From Bombella pluederhausensis (GTDB taxonomy: Bacteria > Pseudomonadota > Alphaproteobacteria > Acetobacterales > Acetobacteraceae), in NCBI RefSeq assembly GCF_026385525.1, contig NZ_JANIDY010000001.1, positions 62,001-126,000 on the forward strand: 64,000 bases of DNA, given 5' to 3'. This document shows positions 41,283-50,223 of the stretch, one piece after another. A model generated the notes under the pieces. It did no database searches and had not been told where the DNA came from. It saw only the letters and a list, made by a program, of their open reading frames with translations. How positions within the stretch are numbered: the first letter of the stretch is position 1; the number at the start of each line of letters is the position of its first letter. Position numbers and translations under genes: made by a program.

Positions 41283-42260
41283 GTGCCCGAAATGACCGAG
41301 ATGCCACAGGATGCTCCCCCGCCGCCCACCGGCTGGATAGCGGCGATACGTCAGATTCTGACAAATAGCGGAGACAGCCAGACATCCCTTAGTGCTGCGG
41401 GCTGTGCATTCTATGCAACGCTCTCGCTCTTTCCTGCCCTTACGGCTTTGATTTCTGTCTATGGTCTGGCCTTTGACGTGCAGACGGCGGAAGGCCAACT
41501 GCACGTCATCAAGCATATTCTGCCGCCAGCTGCCTATGACATGATCTTTGACCGGATACATACTTTGGTCACCCAGCCCCATTCCTCTCTAACCTTGGGG
41601 CTGGTTTTCTCCGTTCTGGTTGCTCTTTGGTCGGTAACGGCAAGTAGCAAGTCCATTCTATCCGCCCTGAATATTGTCTATCATGCTAAGGAGACGAGGG
41701 GCTTCTTCCATTTTCAATGTCTGGCATTTGGCACGACCCTGATGGCCGTCATCGGGGCCTGTCTGACGCTGGCTCTTATGGTGGCTGCGCCTGCTATTGT
41801 CGATTATCTGCCCCATTATTTGAGCTATGTGGGGGTGACCATGAGCAGCATCCCGCCATCCCTCCATTTTCTGGTGGAACAGGGGACGCCCGTGCTGGTG
41901 CATTGGCTGGCCCCGGCTATCATGCTGTGTTTTGTCTTCACGGCGCTTATCGTGCTGTACCGTATCGCCCCATGTCGAGACCGGCTGACCTGCTGGCGCT
42001 GGATTTTCCCCGGTGCACTTGTGGCGACTTTGCTCTGGGTTGGGGTGTCCATAGGTTTTTCATGGTATGTGGCCCATTTCGCCAGCTATGGGACAACATA
42101 TGGCCCGTTAGGGGCTGTAGCAGCCGTTATGATGTGGCTGTTCGTCAGCGCTTATGTTGTGCTGTTCGGCGCTGTAGTGAATGCGGAGCTGGAGGAGCGG
42201 GGATACCGCCGCACTGTCCGTAAGGAAATGGGACTGCCCGTGAAGAAGACGGCATCCTGA
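41283..42260 (+). CDS. YihY/BrkB family inner membrane protein
   Basis: The 325-aa protein has six or more membrane helices: 'SAAGCAFYATLSLFPALTAL', 'SSLTLGLVFSVLVALWSVTA', 'FGTTLMAVIGACLTLALMVA' and 'WRWIFPGALVATLLWVGVSI' among them. The 'A-F-Y-x-x-L-S-L-F-P-x-L' start and the 'YGTTYGPLGAVAAVMMWLF' end are the family signature. The role is unclear; it was once called RNase BN in error. A GTG at 41283 or the ATG at 41292 can serve as start. It follows the hydroxylase by 53 nt, so co-transcription is likely. Confidence 0.88.
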   Translation: MPEMTEMPQDAPPPPTGWIAAIRQILTNSGDSQTSLSAAGCAFYATLSLFPALTALISVYGLAFDVQTAEGQLHVIKHILPPAAYDMIFDRIHTLVTQPHSSLTLGLVFSVLVALWSVTASSKSILSALNIVYHAKETRGFFHFQCLAFGTTLMAVIGACLTLALMVAAPAIVDYLPHYLSYVGVTMSSIPPSLHFLVEQGTPVLVHWLAPAIMLCFVFTALIVLYRIAPCRDRLTCWRWIFPGALVATLLWVGVSIGFSWYVAHFASYGTTYGPLGAVAAVMMWLFVSAYVVLFGAVVNAELEERGYRRTVRKEMGLPVKKTAS

Positions 42261-42306
42261 GTCGAAAAAGTCCAGTAGTTTGTCATTTCTGACAAGAAGC
42301 AGCGCT

Positions 42307-42906
42307 TCAGTTCTGGCGGGCTATGGTTTCCGTTTTCGGGCGGGCGCTTCGGGCGAGCGTTTCTAAATCAGACGCCCGATGCAGCCCATTACGGGGCAGA
42401 ACCCTGACAGTAATCTGGCTGACCCCGCGCCGGATGATTCCCAGGCTGACGGCAGCCCCTTTGGAGAGGTCGAGGATTCTGTTGCTGCCAAAAGGACCAC
42501 GATCATTGACCCGCACAATGATGGACCGCCCTGTCGAGGGGGCCTGAATAAGCAGCTTCGTGCCCAGAGGTAGGTAAGGGTGGGCGGCGGTCAGGTCATC
42601 GGGGTGGAAGCGCTCACCGCTGGCAGTGCGCCGACCGGCCAGTTTTTTATCACCGTACCAGCTTGCAAGGCCTTTTTCTGTGACGGGAGGAAGGGAAGAT
42701 GAGACCTGTGCAATATCGGATGAGCGATGAGCAATAGCAGGCTGGGCCAGAAAAGGAGATGATAGAAGACTCAGGGAAATTAGATGGATAAAGGTAAATG
42801 AAATCTTCCGGAGTGATGAAGTGAAAGGCGCCATTCCATGCTGTCCCACGAGGGGAAGGTTTCTTTGAGGGGCAGCGGGGTGGGGCCTGGTTTTCATGCT
42901 ATCCAC
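42307..42906 (-). CDS. rlpA: RlpA-like septal ring lytic transglycosylase
   Basis: The 199-aa secreted protein has a hydrophobic signal segment ('FIHLISLSLLSSPFLAQPAI') and the double-psi beta-barrel 'GLASWYGDKKLAGRRTASGE', 'RFHPDDLTAAHPYLPLGTKL' and 'RVNDRGPFGSNRILDLSKGA', which contains the family's G-x-A-S-W-Y-G and R-x-N-D-R-G-P-F motifs. No SPOR domain is present, so it is a short form. It cuts peptidoglycan strands lacking stem peptides at the septum. The true start may be the ATG at residue 25. Confidence 0.88.
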   Translation of the reverse strand: MDSMKTRPHPAAPQRNLPLVGQHGMAPFTSSLRKISFTFIHLISLSLLSSPFLAQPAIAHRSSDIAQVSSSLPPVTEKGLASWYGDKKLAGRRTASGERFHPDDLTAAHPYLPLGTKLLIQAPSTGRSIIVRVNDRGPFGSNRILDLSKGAAVSLGIIRRGVSQITVRVLPRNGLHRASDLETLARSARPKTETIARQN

Positions 42907-43010
42907 GTCTATACTGTTGATGATAGGGGGATTGTGTCACAATTTCGCCAATTGGACTAGACTGGACATGCCAGCCTCATGGTAAAGCATTGGCTAACAG
43001 TGGGGAGGAC

Positions 43011-43523
43011 ATGGTCTTTACCTCAAAAGAGTGGCTTTACCTGGGGAATATGAAGGTGCTATCAGCCGTCCGGATGAAGCGACCTCTTATTGCTGTCCTG
43101 AATGGACCGAACCTGAACATGCTGGGGCTGAGGCAGCCTGAGATCTACGGTGAAGCGACACTCGATGATGTGGAGCAGCTGTGCCTTCAGGCAGCGGAAC
43201 GGCTTGATGTGACGATCGACTTCCGCCAGACCAATGGCGAGGGGGAGCTTGTGTCATGGGTACAGGAGTGCCGGGGCCGTGCAAGCGGTATCGTCATCAA
43301 CCCTGCGGCTTATGGTCACACATCAATTGCTTTGCTTGATGCGCTGCTGGCTGTTGAGTTGCCGGTGATTGAGGTGCATATGTCTAACATTCATCGCCGG
43401 GAAGCATTTCGTCACCATACGTATGTTTCACAGGCGGCCCGTGGGGTCATCTGCGGGTTGGGGATACGGGGTTATGCCCATGCCCTGCAGGCGGTGGCAG
43501 ATATGATTGAGGATGAAGGATGA
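43011..43523 (+). CDS. aroQ: 3-Dehydroquinate dehydratase type II
   Basis: The protein has 'AVLNGPNLNMLGLRQPEIYG' with the catalytic region, 'FRQTNGEGELVSWVQEC' with the flexible-loop Arg, 'NPAAYGHTSIALLDALL' with the active-site Asn-x-x-x-Tyr/His, and 'EVHMSNIHRREAFRHH'. It makes dehydroshikimate. I use the ATG at 43011 because GGGGAGG lies 4 nt before it, giving 170 aa; most relatives begin close to the ATG at 43074, so 20 N-terminal residues may be spurious. Its stop overlaps the accB start by ATGA. Confidence 0.92.
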   Translation: MVFTSKEWLYLGNMKVLSAVRMKRPLIAVLNGPNLNMLGLRQPEIYGEATLDDVEQLCLQAAERLDVTIDFRQTNGEGELVSWVQECRGRASGIVINPAAYGHTSIALLDALLAVELPVIEVHMSNIHRREAFRHHTYVSQAARGVICGLGIRGYAHALQAVADMIEDEG

Positions 43524-43975
43524 GCCGTATGCTCGTGGACAAGGAGGCCATTCGGGCGTTGGCCGATATCCTGACGGATACAGGCCTGACCGAAATTGAA
43601 GTTTCCGAAGGCGACAGCCGCCTTCGTGTTGCCCGTAATGTGACCGTGCAGGCTGCTGCTTCGGCTGCCGCTCCCGTTCAGGCGGTGGCGTCTGCCCCCG
43701 TGGCGGAGGAGGCCGTGGCACCGGCAGATCCATCTTCTCATCCCGGTGCTGTTCCCAGCCCGATGGTGGGTGTGGCTTATCTGACGCCTGATCCGTCCTC
43801 TCCGCCGTTCGTGCAGGAAGGTGCTCAGGTGGCAGCTGGTCAGACCATTATGCTCATCGAGGCGATGAAGACCTTCAACCAGATCAAGGCTCCCCGTGCG
43901 GGTAAGCTGGTCCGCTATTGCGTGGCCTCTGGTGATCCGGTTGAGTTCGGGGCAACATTGGCGATTATCGAGTAA
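43520..43975 (+). CDS. accB: Biotin carboxyl carrier protein of acetyl-CoA carboxylase
   Basis: The 151-aa carrier has an N-terminal helical domain, an Ala/Pro/Val-rich hinge (about 45-80) and a biotinyl domain with '[20 protein letters not shown]', where the Lys of E-A-M-K-T-F-N is biotinylated. It carries CO2 between AccC and the carboxyltransferase. It overlaps aroQ by 4 nt and accC by 1 nt, so the three are translated as a unit. Confidence 0.95.
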   Translation: MSRMLVDKEAIRALADILTDTGLTEIEVSEGDSRLRVARNVTVQAAASAAAPVQAVASAPVAEEAVAPADPSSHPGAVPSPMVGVAYLTPDPSSPPFVQEGAQVAAGQTIMLIEAMKTFNQIKAPRAGKLVRYCVASGDPVEFGATLAIIE

Positions 43976-45327
43976 TGTTTTCCAAGATACTGATTGCCAA
44001 TCGTGGCGAGATCGCTCTGCGGGTGCTGCGCGCCTGCCGTGAGATGGGTATCAAGACGGTGGCCGTGCATTCCACGGCAGATGCTGATGCCATGCATGTG
44101 CGTCTGGCGGATGAGGCTGTCTGTATCGGGCCGCCAAGCTCCCGTGATTCGTACCTGAATGTGGCCGCTATTCTGTCTGCCGCAACCATCACCGGGGCGG
44201 AGGCAATCCATCCCGGTTATGGCTTCCTCTCCGAGAATGCGGAGTTTGCCGAGACGGTAGAGGAACACGGCATCGCCTTTATCGGTCCCACGGCGGAACA
44301 TATCCGCATGATGGGCGACAAGATTACGGCCAAGACCACCATGGAGGCTCTTGGCGTGCCGCTGGTTCCCGGTTCTGACGGGGCGCTGCGGAATCTTGAG
44401 GAAGCCCGTGAGGTTGCCGAGCGTGTCGGTTATCCTGTGCTCATCAAGGCGGCTGCCGGTGGTGGTGGCCGTGGTATGAAGGTGGCTCAGACCGCCGATG
44501 AGCTGGAAGAAGCGTGGAGCGTAGCCCGTACCGAGGCTCGTGCTGCTTTTGGTAATGATGAGGTCTATCTGGAGAAATATCTCGATAAGCCCCGTCATAT
44601 CGAGCTTCAGATTATGGGTGATACGCACGGCAATGTCGTGCATTTCGGGGAACGTGATTGCTCCCTTCAGCGCCGTCATCAGAAGTTGCTGGAAGAAGCC
44701 GGGTCTCCTGTCATCACGCCAGAACAGCGTAATGAGATCGGTAAGACCGTTACGGATGCCCTGTCACGCATGGGCTACCGTAATGCCGGGACGCTGGAGT
44801 TCCTCTATCAGGATGGTCAGTTCTGCTTCATCGAGATGAATACCCGCCTTCAGGTGGAACATCCGGTGACGGAAATGGTCTGCGATGTGGACCTCGTGCG
44901 GGAGCAGATTCGTGTTGCTGCGGGTGAGAAGCTAAGCTACCGGCAGGAAGACATTGTGATGTCTGGTCATTCTATTGAATGCCGCATTAATGCTGAAGAC
45001 TCGGAAACATTTGCGCCTAACCCCGGTCAGGTCAAAGTGTTCCATGCCCCGGGTGGGTTGGGTGTTCGTATGGATAGTGCGCTGTTCGCTGGGTATAAGG
45101 TTCCGCCTTATTATGACAGCATGATCGCCAAGCTGATCGTCCATGCACCGACCCGAGCACAGGCCATTACCCGTATGCAGCGGGCCCTGACAGAATGTGT
45201 GGTAGAGGGTGTGAAGACCGTTATTCCTCTGCATCAGAAAATTCTGGCAGACCCGGAGTTCCAGAAAGGTGAATATACCATTCACTGGCTGGAAAATTTC
45301 GTGGCGAAGCTGAACGGCGAAGGCTGA
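43975..45327 (+). CDS. accC: Biotin carboxylase subunit of acetyl-CoA carboxylase
   Basis: The 450-aa ATP-grasp enzyme starts '[20 protein letters not shown]' and has the glycine-rich lid '[15 protein letters not shown]', '[20 protein letters not shown]', '[17 protein letters not shown]' and the active-site 'RINAED'. It carboxylates the biotin on AccB using bicarbonate and ATP, the first step of fatty acid synthesis. Its length is standard. A terminator follows. Confidence 0.96.
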   Translation: MFSKILIANRGEIALRVLRACREMGIKTVAVHSTADADAMHVRLADEAVCIGPPSSRDSYLNVAAILSAATITGAEAIHPGYGFLSENAEFAETVEEHGIAFIGPTAEHIRMMGDKITAKTTMEALGVPLVPGSDGALRNLEEAREVAERVGYPVLIKAAAGGGGRGMKVAQTADELEEAWSVARTEARAAFGNDEVYLEKYLDKPRHIELQIMGDTHGNVVHFGERDCSLQRRHQKLLEEAGSPVITPEQRNEIGKTVTDALSRMGYRNAGTLEFLYQDGQFCFIEMNTRLQVEHPVTEMVCDVDLVREQIRVAAGEKLSYRQEDIVMSGHSIECRINAEDSETFAPNPGQVKVFHAPGGLGVRMDSALFAGYKVPPYYDSMIAKLIVHAPTRAQAITRMQRALTECVVEGVKTVIPLHQKILADPEFQKGEYTIHWLENFVAKLNGEG

Positions 45328-45354
45328 GTTTTCTTTGTGCCGTTGCTGTATGAG

Positions 45355-45387
45355 AGCCGTCCCTTCTTCAGAAGGGGCGGCTTTTTT
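45355..45387 (+). terminator. Terminator after aroQ-accB-accC
   Basis: GCCGTCCCTTC, a TTCA loop and GAAGGGGCGGC form an 11-bp stem with one G-U pair, followed by six T residues. It lies 28 nt after the accC stop. Confidence 0.88.
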
Positions 45388-45391
45388 CGTT

Positions 45392-46717
45392 TCAGGACCG
45401 GGCATCTCTCAGGCTGGCCCCGGCGAGAAGGGGGCAACCCGGCAAAGCCAGAAGGAAGATGGCAGCCAGTAGGCTGAGATTGGCTGTGCAGGTTGGTCCT
45501 ACGGGTGTCGTGCAGGCTAGCGTGCCGAAAATGAGGCTGGGCGTCATGAGAGGTAGTGTCAGGAGAGGGAGCAACAGGTTACTGCGCCTTGCGCCTAGCG
45601 TGATGGCTGCCGTCATGCCGCCGATGAAGGCTAGTGTCAGACTCCCCAGTGTGAGGCTACCGAGCAGAACAGGCAGAGCCGCAAGCGGTAGCTGGAAGAA
45701 TATGGCAAGCAGGGGGGTTGCCAGAATGATGGGTAGTCCGCTGGTCAGCCAGTGGATCAGGATTTTTCCCAGAGCGATGAGTGCAGGATGTAGGGTGATT
45801 TGGAGAATATCCAGCGATCCATCATCAGCATCAGCATTATAGAGGCGTTCCAGAGGCAATAGGCACGCTAGCAGGGTGCAGACCCACAGAATACCCGGTC
45901 CTGCTTGTTGGAGCAGTGCCGGTGTCGGTCCAAGGGCAAGCGGAAACAGGATACCGCATAAGATGAGAAAGAGCAGACCCGTCAGATTGTCTGTCCTGTT
46001 TCGGAAGGCAAGATAGAGTTCACGGCGGAGATGGCTCATGAAGGGGGATGACCTGCGTTGTATCGCCGCAGGCCTCCAGCGGGGCGTTGGATTATCCCTG
46101 TCCGGGGAAGGGTTATATGAAGGAGCTCTCCCAAAGATGAGATGATGGCTGCCGGGAATATCTAGAGAGGTATGAGAGGCCATGACGAGCGCCCCGCCTC
46201 GGGCCCGATGGTCTCTGCATATGCCTTCCAGCAGGGTGGAGCTGGCGGTATCCAGCGCATTGGCGGGCTCATCCAGAAGCCATAGAGGGGCATCTGACAG
46301 GAGAAGGCGGCTCAGTGCTACACGGCGTTTCTGTCCTAGCGAGAGCAGACGAACGGGGCAGTCCAGAAGATGCGTCAGGCCCAGTTGGTTCAGAGCGGTA
46401 TGAATGGCTTCCGTGTCATGGGGGGTAAAGAGGCGAAGATTCTGTTCAACCGTGAGGGTTGGCTTCAGGGCGTCATCCGGCCCTAGCCATGCCACGTCTG
46501 CCTTACGGGTGAGTGTTCCGGCGCTTAAGGGAGAGAGTCCTGCCAGAAGGCGGAGAAAGGACGATTTTCCTGTCCCGTTAGGGCCTGTCAGAATAAGGGC
46601 CTCGCCAGAGGTCAATGTCAGGGAAATGTCAGGCAGCAGGCAGCGACCGGCTCGTTCCAGCTTTACATGGTCCAGTGTCAGAAAGGGGAAAGACGTGCCG
46701 GGAGGAACAGGGGCCAT
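45392..46717 (-). CDS. Fused CcmA-CcmB haem exporter (ATPase + permease)
   Basis: A single 441-codon frame joins a CcmA-like ATPase (about 1-205) to a CcmB-like permease (about 225-441). The ATPase has Walker A 'GPNGTGKSS', signature 'LLSLGQKRRVALSRLLL' and Walker B 'LWLLDEPANALD'. The second part starts 'MSHLRRELYLAFRNRTDNLT' and has six hydrophobic helices ('GLLFLILCGILFPLALG', 'LSLLAAIFLLALPGCPLLAG'). These normally are separate genes in cytochrome c maturation. No stop or frameshift lies between them, and the internal ATG at 46045 has no ribosome site. ccmC and the other ccm genes are not adjacent. Confidence 0.85.
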   Translation of the reverse strand: MAPVPPGTSFPFLTLDHVKLERAGRCLLPDISLTLTSGEALILTGPNGTGKSSFLRLLAGLSPLSAGTLTRKADVAWLGPDDALKPTLTVEQNLRLFTPHDTEAIHTALNQLGLTHLLDCPVRLLSLGQKRRVALSRLLLSDAPLWLLDEPANALDTASSTLLEGICRDHRARGGALVMASHTSLDIPGSHHLIFGRAPSYNPSPDRDNPTPRWRPAAIQRRSSPFMSHLRRELYLAFRNRTDNLTGLLFLILCGILFPLALGPTPALLQQAGPGILWVCTLLACLLPLERLYNADADDGSLDILQITLHPALIALGKILIHWLTSGLPIILATPLLAIFFQLPLAALPVLLGSLTLGSLTLAFIGGMTAAITLGARRSNLLLPLLTLPLMTPSLIFGTLACTTPVGPTCTANLSLLAAIFLLALPGCPLLAGASLRDARS

Positions 46718-46921
46718 GAGTGTGTTTCATGTGGAGCAGTATGGCCCAGAGCGGGACATGGGATGTTTCGGGGATAAAATATGCGTTGCTGAAGGGAAAA
46801 TACATAAAAGGATGTTTTGCTTAAAGGGCGGTTATGTTTAGAAAGCGCAATGGTGAATGACTGCAGGGTGACAAATGTTACGCTGTAGCGTGCGGGAGGA
46901 TGTTCGGAACTGACTGACTGG

Positions 46922-47665
46922 GTGCTGAGGGCGACCGATATCGCCAAGTCCTTCGGTGGAAATGAGATTCTGCGGGGGATTTCTCTGGATGTAGAGCGGG
47001 GAGAGCTGATTTCCATCATCGGGCCATCTGGCTGTGGGAAATCCACTTTTCTGCGCTGTCTTAACTTTCTGGAACATCCTGATGCTGGTGAAGTGCGGGT
47101 GGAAGATGTCACCGTGACCAGTACAGGCCAGTGGAATCGTACCGATGAGGCTAGAGCACACCGCCTGAGGGGGCATGTGGGCATGGTCTTCCAGTCATTC
47201 AATCTGTTTCCGCATCGTACGGTGCTGGAAAATGTCATGCTGGCCCCCATGCAGGTGAAACGCATGGATGAAGGTCGTGCGCATAAGATTGCGTCCGAAC
47301 TTTTGGAGAAGGTGGGCCTCGTGGCGGTGAAGAACCGTTATCCGGATCGCCTTTCTGGTGGGCAGCAGCAGCGTGCAGCGATTGCCCGTGCTTTGGCGAT
47401 GAAACCCTCCGTCATGCTGTATGATGAACCGACCTCCGCACTGGACCCTGAGCTGTCGGAAGAAGTGCTGTCCGTCATGCGGGCGCTGGATGCCGAAGGG
47501 ATGACCCAGCTTGTTGTGACCCATGACATGCGCTTTGCACGGGCCGCATCGGATAGGGTTCTGTTTATGGAAGCCGGGCAGATTGTCGAAAGCGGCGATC
47601 CTGACGTGATGTTTGCAAATCCGCGTGAGCCGGGGACACGGCGCTTCCTGCGGACACTTCTTTGA
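46922..47665 (+). CDS. Polar amino acid ABC transporter ATPase (GlnQ type)
   Basis: The 247-aa ATPase has Walker A 'GPSGCGKSTFLRCLNFLEHP', Q-loop 'VGMVFQSFNLFPHRTVLENV', signature 'RLSGGQQQRAAIARALAMKP', Walker B 'VMLYDEPTSALDPEL' and H-loop 'VVTHDMRFARAASDRVLFME'. These are the hallmarks of the GlnQ/HisP group. The start is a GTG at 46922. The next gene, 16 nt downstream, encodes its binding-protein/permease partner. Confidence 0.92.
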   Translation: MLRATDIAKSFGGNEILRGISLDVERGELISIIGPSGCGKSTFLRCLNFLEHPDAGEVRVEDVTVTSTGQWNRTDEARAHRLRGHVGMVFQSFNLFPHRTVLENVMLAPMQVKRMDEGRAHKIASELLEKVGLVAVKNRYPDRLSGGQQQRAAIARALAMKPSVMLYDEPTSALDPELSEEVLSVMRALDAEGMTQLVVTHDMRFARAASDRVLFMEAGQIVESGDPDVMFANPREPGTRRFLRTLL

Positions 47666-47681
47666 TGATGGGGGCACGGTG

Positions 47682-49277
47682 ATGAAGCGTGTGGTTTTGG
47701 CGCTGGTTCTGGCCCTGTGTGGTTTTTTGAATGTCACGGGGCTGGATGGTCGTGCACTGGCAGAAGATATGGTGGCGGAGCAGGCGAAAGCGCCTGCGGC
47801 CCCCGTAGCGCCTCTCAGGGTTCCCGGTGCAACGGATGATAGGGACCTTCCATGGGCTTCGGATGGTGAAGCCAACGTCCCGTATGTCTTTCATGACCCG
47901 GCTCATGAAGGACGGATGACCGGCTTTGAGTATGACCTGATGCAGGCCATCAGTGCCCGCATGGGGCGTCATGGACGGTTCGTGCAGAATGGCTGGGATG
48001 GTCTCATTCCCGGCCTCTCACGGGACCTTTATGCTCTGGTGATTGATGGCATCGAGATGACGCCGGAGCATAAGGCCGCCGTGCTCTTTTCCCGGCCTTA
48101 TTATGTGACGGTGGACCGGATTGTTCTGCGGAAGAATGAAACGGGGTTGGATACGCTGGAGGCTCTGAAGGGCCATGTGGTCGGCACCATCAAGAGCACC
48201 GCTGCCGAACGTCTGCTTCTGGATCATGATCCTACGAATGTCCGTTCCTACGATGAGGAAACGAATCTTTTTTCTGATCTGAAAAACGGGCGTCTGGATG
48301 CCATCCTGATTGATGAGCCGATTGCTCTTTATTATCTCGCTGATGATCTGAAGCTGGTTGGCCCTCCTATCGGGCGTGTGGCCTACGGAATTGCCTTTCC
48401 AAAGAATAATCCTGGTTTGCGTGATGCAGTGGATTCCGTTCTCGGCGATCTCATGAATGATGGGACGCTCCATCAGATTCTAGCCCGCTGGAATCTTTGG
48501 ACGCCACAGATGGCAGATTACACGGGCGACCAGACCTTATTGGACATCAAGCCGACTGCATGGGCGGATTACCGCCAGACGATGGAACGGATGTCTGGCA
48601 GCAGCGTGAAGGCGATGGTGCATCGTTATGTCAGCTTCCTACCTCTGGTGCTCAGCGGTGCTCTGATGACGTTGGGTGTGTCGGCTCTGGCTATGGTTCT
48701 GGCTGTGGCTGTCGGGCTGATTCTGGCTCTGGCACGGGCTTACGGCATGGCCCCGCTGCGTTGGCTGGCCGGTCTTTATGTGGAGGTCGTGCGGGGAACC
48801 CCATTGTTGATTCAGGTGCTGTTTATTTTCTACGGCCTGCCTGCTTTTGGTCTGAGACTGTCTCCTTTTGCAGCGGGTGTCCTGTCACTGGGGCTGAATT
48901 ATGCGGCCTATGAGGCGGAGAATTATCGGGCGGGGCTCATGTCCGTTCCTCGTGGCCAGATGGAAGCTGCCATTGCCCTGAACATGACCCACATGCAGGC
49001 CCTCCGTCTGGTGATCGTGCCGCAGGCTTTCCGTACGGTAGTGCCTGTGATGACGAACGACTTCATTGCGTTATTGAAGGATAGTTCTCTCGTATCGGTC
49101 ATCACGCTGACGGAGCTGAGCCAGACCTATATTCGGCTTTCCTCAACTTACTATGATTATATTGGTACGGGCCTGATGATTGGTCTGGCTTATCTTCTGG
49201 TTGGCCTGCCTTTCGTGCGCCTCGCCCGCATGGCGGAGAAACGCATGGGGCGTGTCGTAGCCAAGGGGCATCATTAA
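47682..49277 (+). CDS. Amino acid ABC transporter binding protein-permease fusion
   Basis: From the ATG at 47682 the product is 531 aa. A signal peptide (MKRVVLALVLALCGFLNVTG) leads into a periplasmic binding domain (about 40-310; 'YVFHDPAHEGRMTGFEYDLM', 'DALVIDGIEMTPEHKA' type region, 'IDEPIALYYL'). A His/Gln/Glu-type permease follows, with 'LSGALMTLGVSALAMVLAVA', 'EVVRGTPLLIQVLFIFYGLP' and the EAA loop 'MEAAIALNMTHMQALRLVIV'. With the preceding ATPase it forms a complete importer. The fused architecture also occurs in Gram-positives and some proteobacteria. Substrate is probably glutamine, glutamate or a basic amino acid. Confidence 0.88.
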   Translation: MKRVVLALVLALCGFLNVTGLDGRALAEDMVAEQAKAPAAPVAPLRVPGATDDRDLPWASDGEANVPYVFHDPAHEGRMTGFEYDLMQAISARMGRHGRFVQNGWDGLIPGLSRDLYALVIDGIEMTPEHKAAVLFSRPYYVTVDRIVLRKNETGLDTLEALKGHVVGTIKSTAAERLLLDHDPTNVRSYDEETNLFSDLKNGRLDAILIDEPIALYYLADDLKLVGPPIGRVAYGIAFPKNNPGLRDAVDSVLGDLMNDGTLHQILARWNLWTPQMADYTGDQTLLDIKPTAWADYRQTMERMSGSSVKAMVHRYVSFLPLVLSGALMTLGVSALAMVLAVAVGLILALARAYGMAPLRWLAGLYVEVVRGTPLLIQVLFIFYGLPAFGLRLSPFAAGVLSLGLNYAAYEAENYRAGLMSVPRGQMEAAIALNMTHMQALRLVIVPQAFRTVVPVMTNDFIALLKDSSLVSVITLTELSQTYIRLSSTYYDYIGTGLMIGLAYLLVGLPFVRLARMAEKRMGRVVAKGHH

Positions 49278-49281
49278 TCCC

Positions 49282-50223
49282 TTAGGGAGCCAACGGGTCC
49301 CGTGGAATGGAATGGCCCTGTAGCTGGTTGTCAAAACCCAGTTGCAGGGCCTTTTGCCATTCCAGTGCCCAGCTCCGCATCTGGTTCAGGAAATTTCTAG
49401 CTTCTGCATAGGGGGTAGGGGTGCCTTTGGCCCATGCAGGGATGGGAGCAAGAAGTTGGTGTGTCTGTTGGTCCAGCGGTGGAATTAGTGTGTCCATGAG
49501 GCCAACCTGAGCCTGACCTCCTGGTGTGGCGGCAACATGGCGCCACTGTATGGCGAGAAACAGGGGCGGAATGGGTGTCACCCCAAGGGCCTGAAGGCGT
49601 GCGATGGACTGGTTGATGAGTGGATTCGTACTGACGTCATTGCCCTGTATCACAACGGTGCCAGAGCCTATGCAGTCTTCTCCTGCGGGAGAAACGGGTA
49701 GGCTGTGATTGAGGAAGTTACGGTCATCGTGACAGATGCTGGTGACATTGCCCGCTTGATCCAAAGAGATGGGCTGCTGAGTTGCCTGTGCGATGATAAG
49801 TCCAGTGATGGCCCCCTGATGTGTGCGGACCAGTGCCAGAAAAGAGAGTGGAGAATCGTTACTGATCTGGGCGGAAAGGATGGGATGCCACTCGCCTCTA
49901 GGCAGTGGCATCGTGTGGCCGCCTAGAGTAACGTGGTCTTTCACGATTTCAGACATGCTCGGATATTGCAGATGGATAGGCATCTGTCCGGCAGGACCTC
50001 TGTCGGGCCCTCCTTGAGCATCCATGTCGGAATCGTGGCTCCCCGCATGAGGTGTTTTGCCTGTGTGTGGGGCCTCTCCCGGTAGCCATGGCATTTTGTG
50101 TTTCAGCCCTGTTGTAGGGAAGAACGCTGCCATGGCCACGCCGCCAACGCCCAGAATGAAGCAGAGCCGCCAGAGGGGGGCCTGCTTCCACAAGGCGGCA
50201 CATGCATTGAAAAGGGTCTTCAC
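49282..50223 (-). CDS. Membrane-anchored protein of unknown function, third gene of the AAA+ cluster
   Basis: The 313-aa protein has one N-terminal membrane helix ('LCFILGVGGVAMAAFFP') after a basic start, a polar, Gly/His/Asp-rich linker and a soluble domain of about 220 residues facing the periplasm if the anchor is in-out. Recognisable pieces are 'VTLGGHTMPLPRGEWHPILS', 'LSFLALVRTHQGAITGLII' and 'NQMRSWALEWQKALQLGFDN'. Two Cys ('SICHDDRNF', 'GEDCIGSG') may pair. Its start overlaps the AAA+ stop by ATGA. I recognise no family; it is probably lineage-specific. Confidence 0.65.
   Translation of the reverse strand: MKTLFNACAALWKQAPLWRLCFILGVGGVAMAAFFPTTGLKHKMPWLPGEAPHTGKTPHAGSHDSDMDAQGGPDRGPAGQMPIHLQYPSMSEIVKDHVTLGGHTMPLPRGEWHPILSAQISNDSPLSFLALVRTHQGAITGLIIAQATQQPISLDQAGNVTSICHDDRNFLNHSLPVSPAGEDCIGSGTVVIQGNDVSTNPLINQSIARLQALGVTPIPPLFLAIQWRHVAATPGGQAQVGLMDTLIPPLDQQTHQLLAPIPAWAKGTPTPYAEARNFLNQMRSWALEWQKALQLGFDNQLQGHSIPRDPLAP

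Noticed and set aside
42280-42295. TTGTCA/TGACAA hairpin between yihY and rlpA as terminator
   Set aside because: Only 6 bp, low G+C and no T run; too weak to list.
46045-46717. Separate ccmA and ccmB genes
   Set aside because: No stop codon divides the frame and the internal ATG has no ribosome site, so a fusion is the simpler reading.
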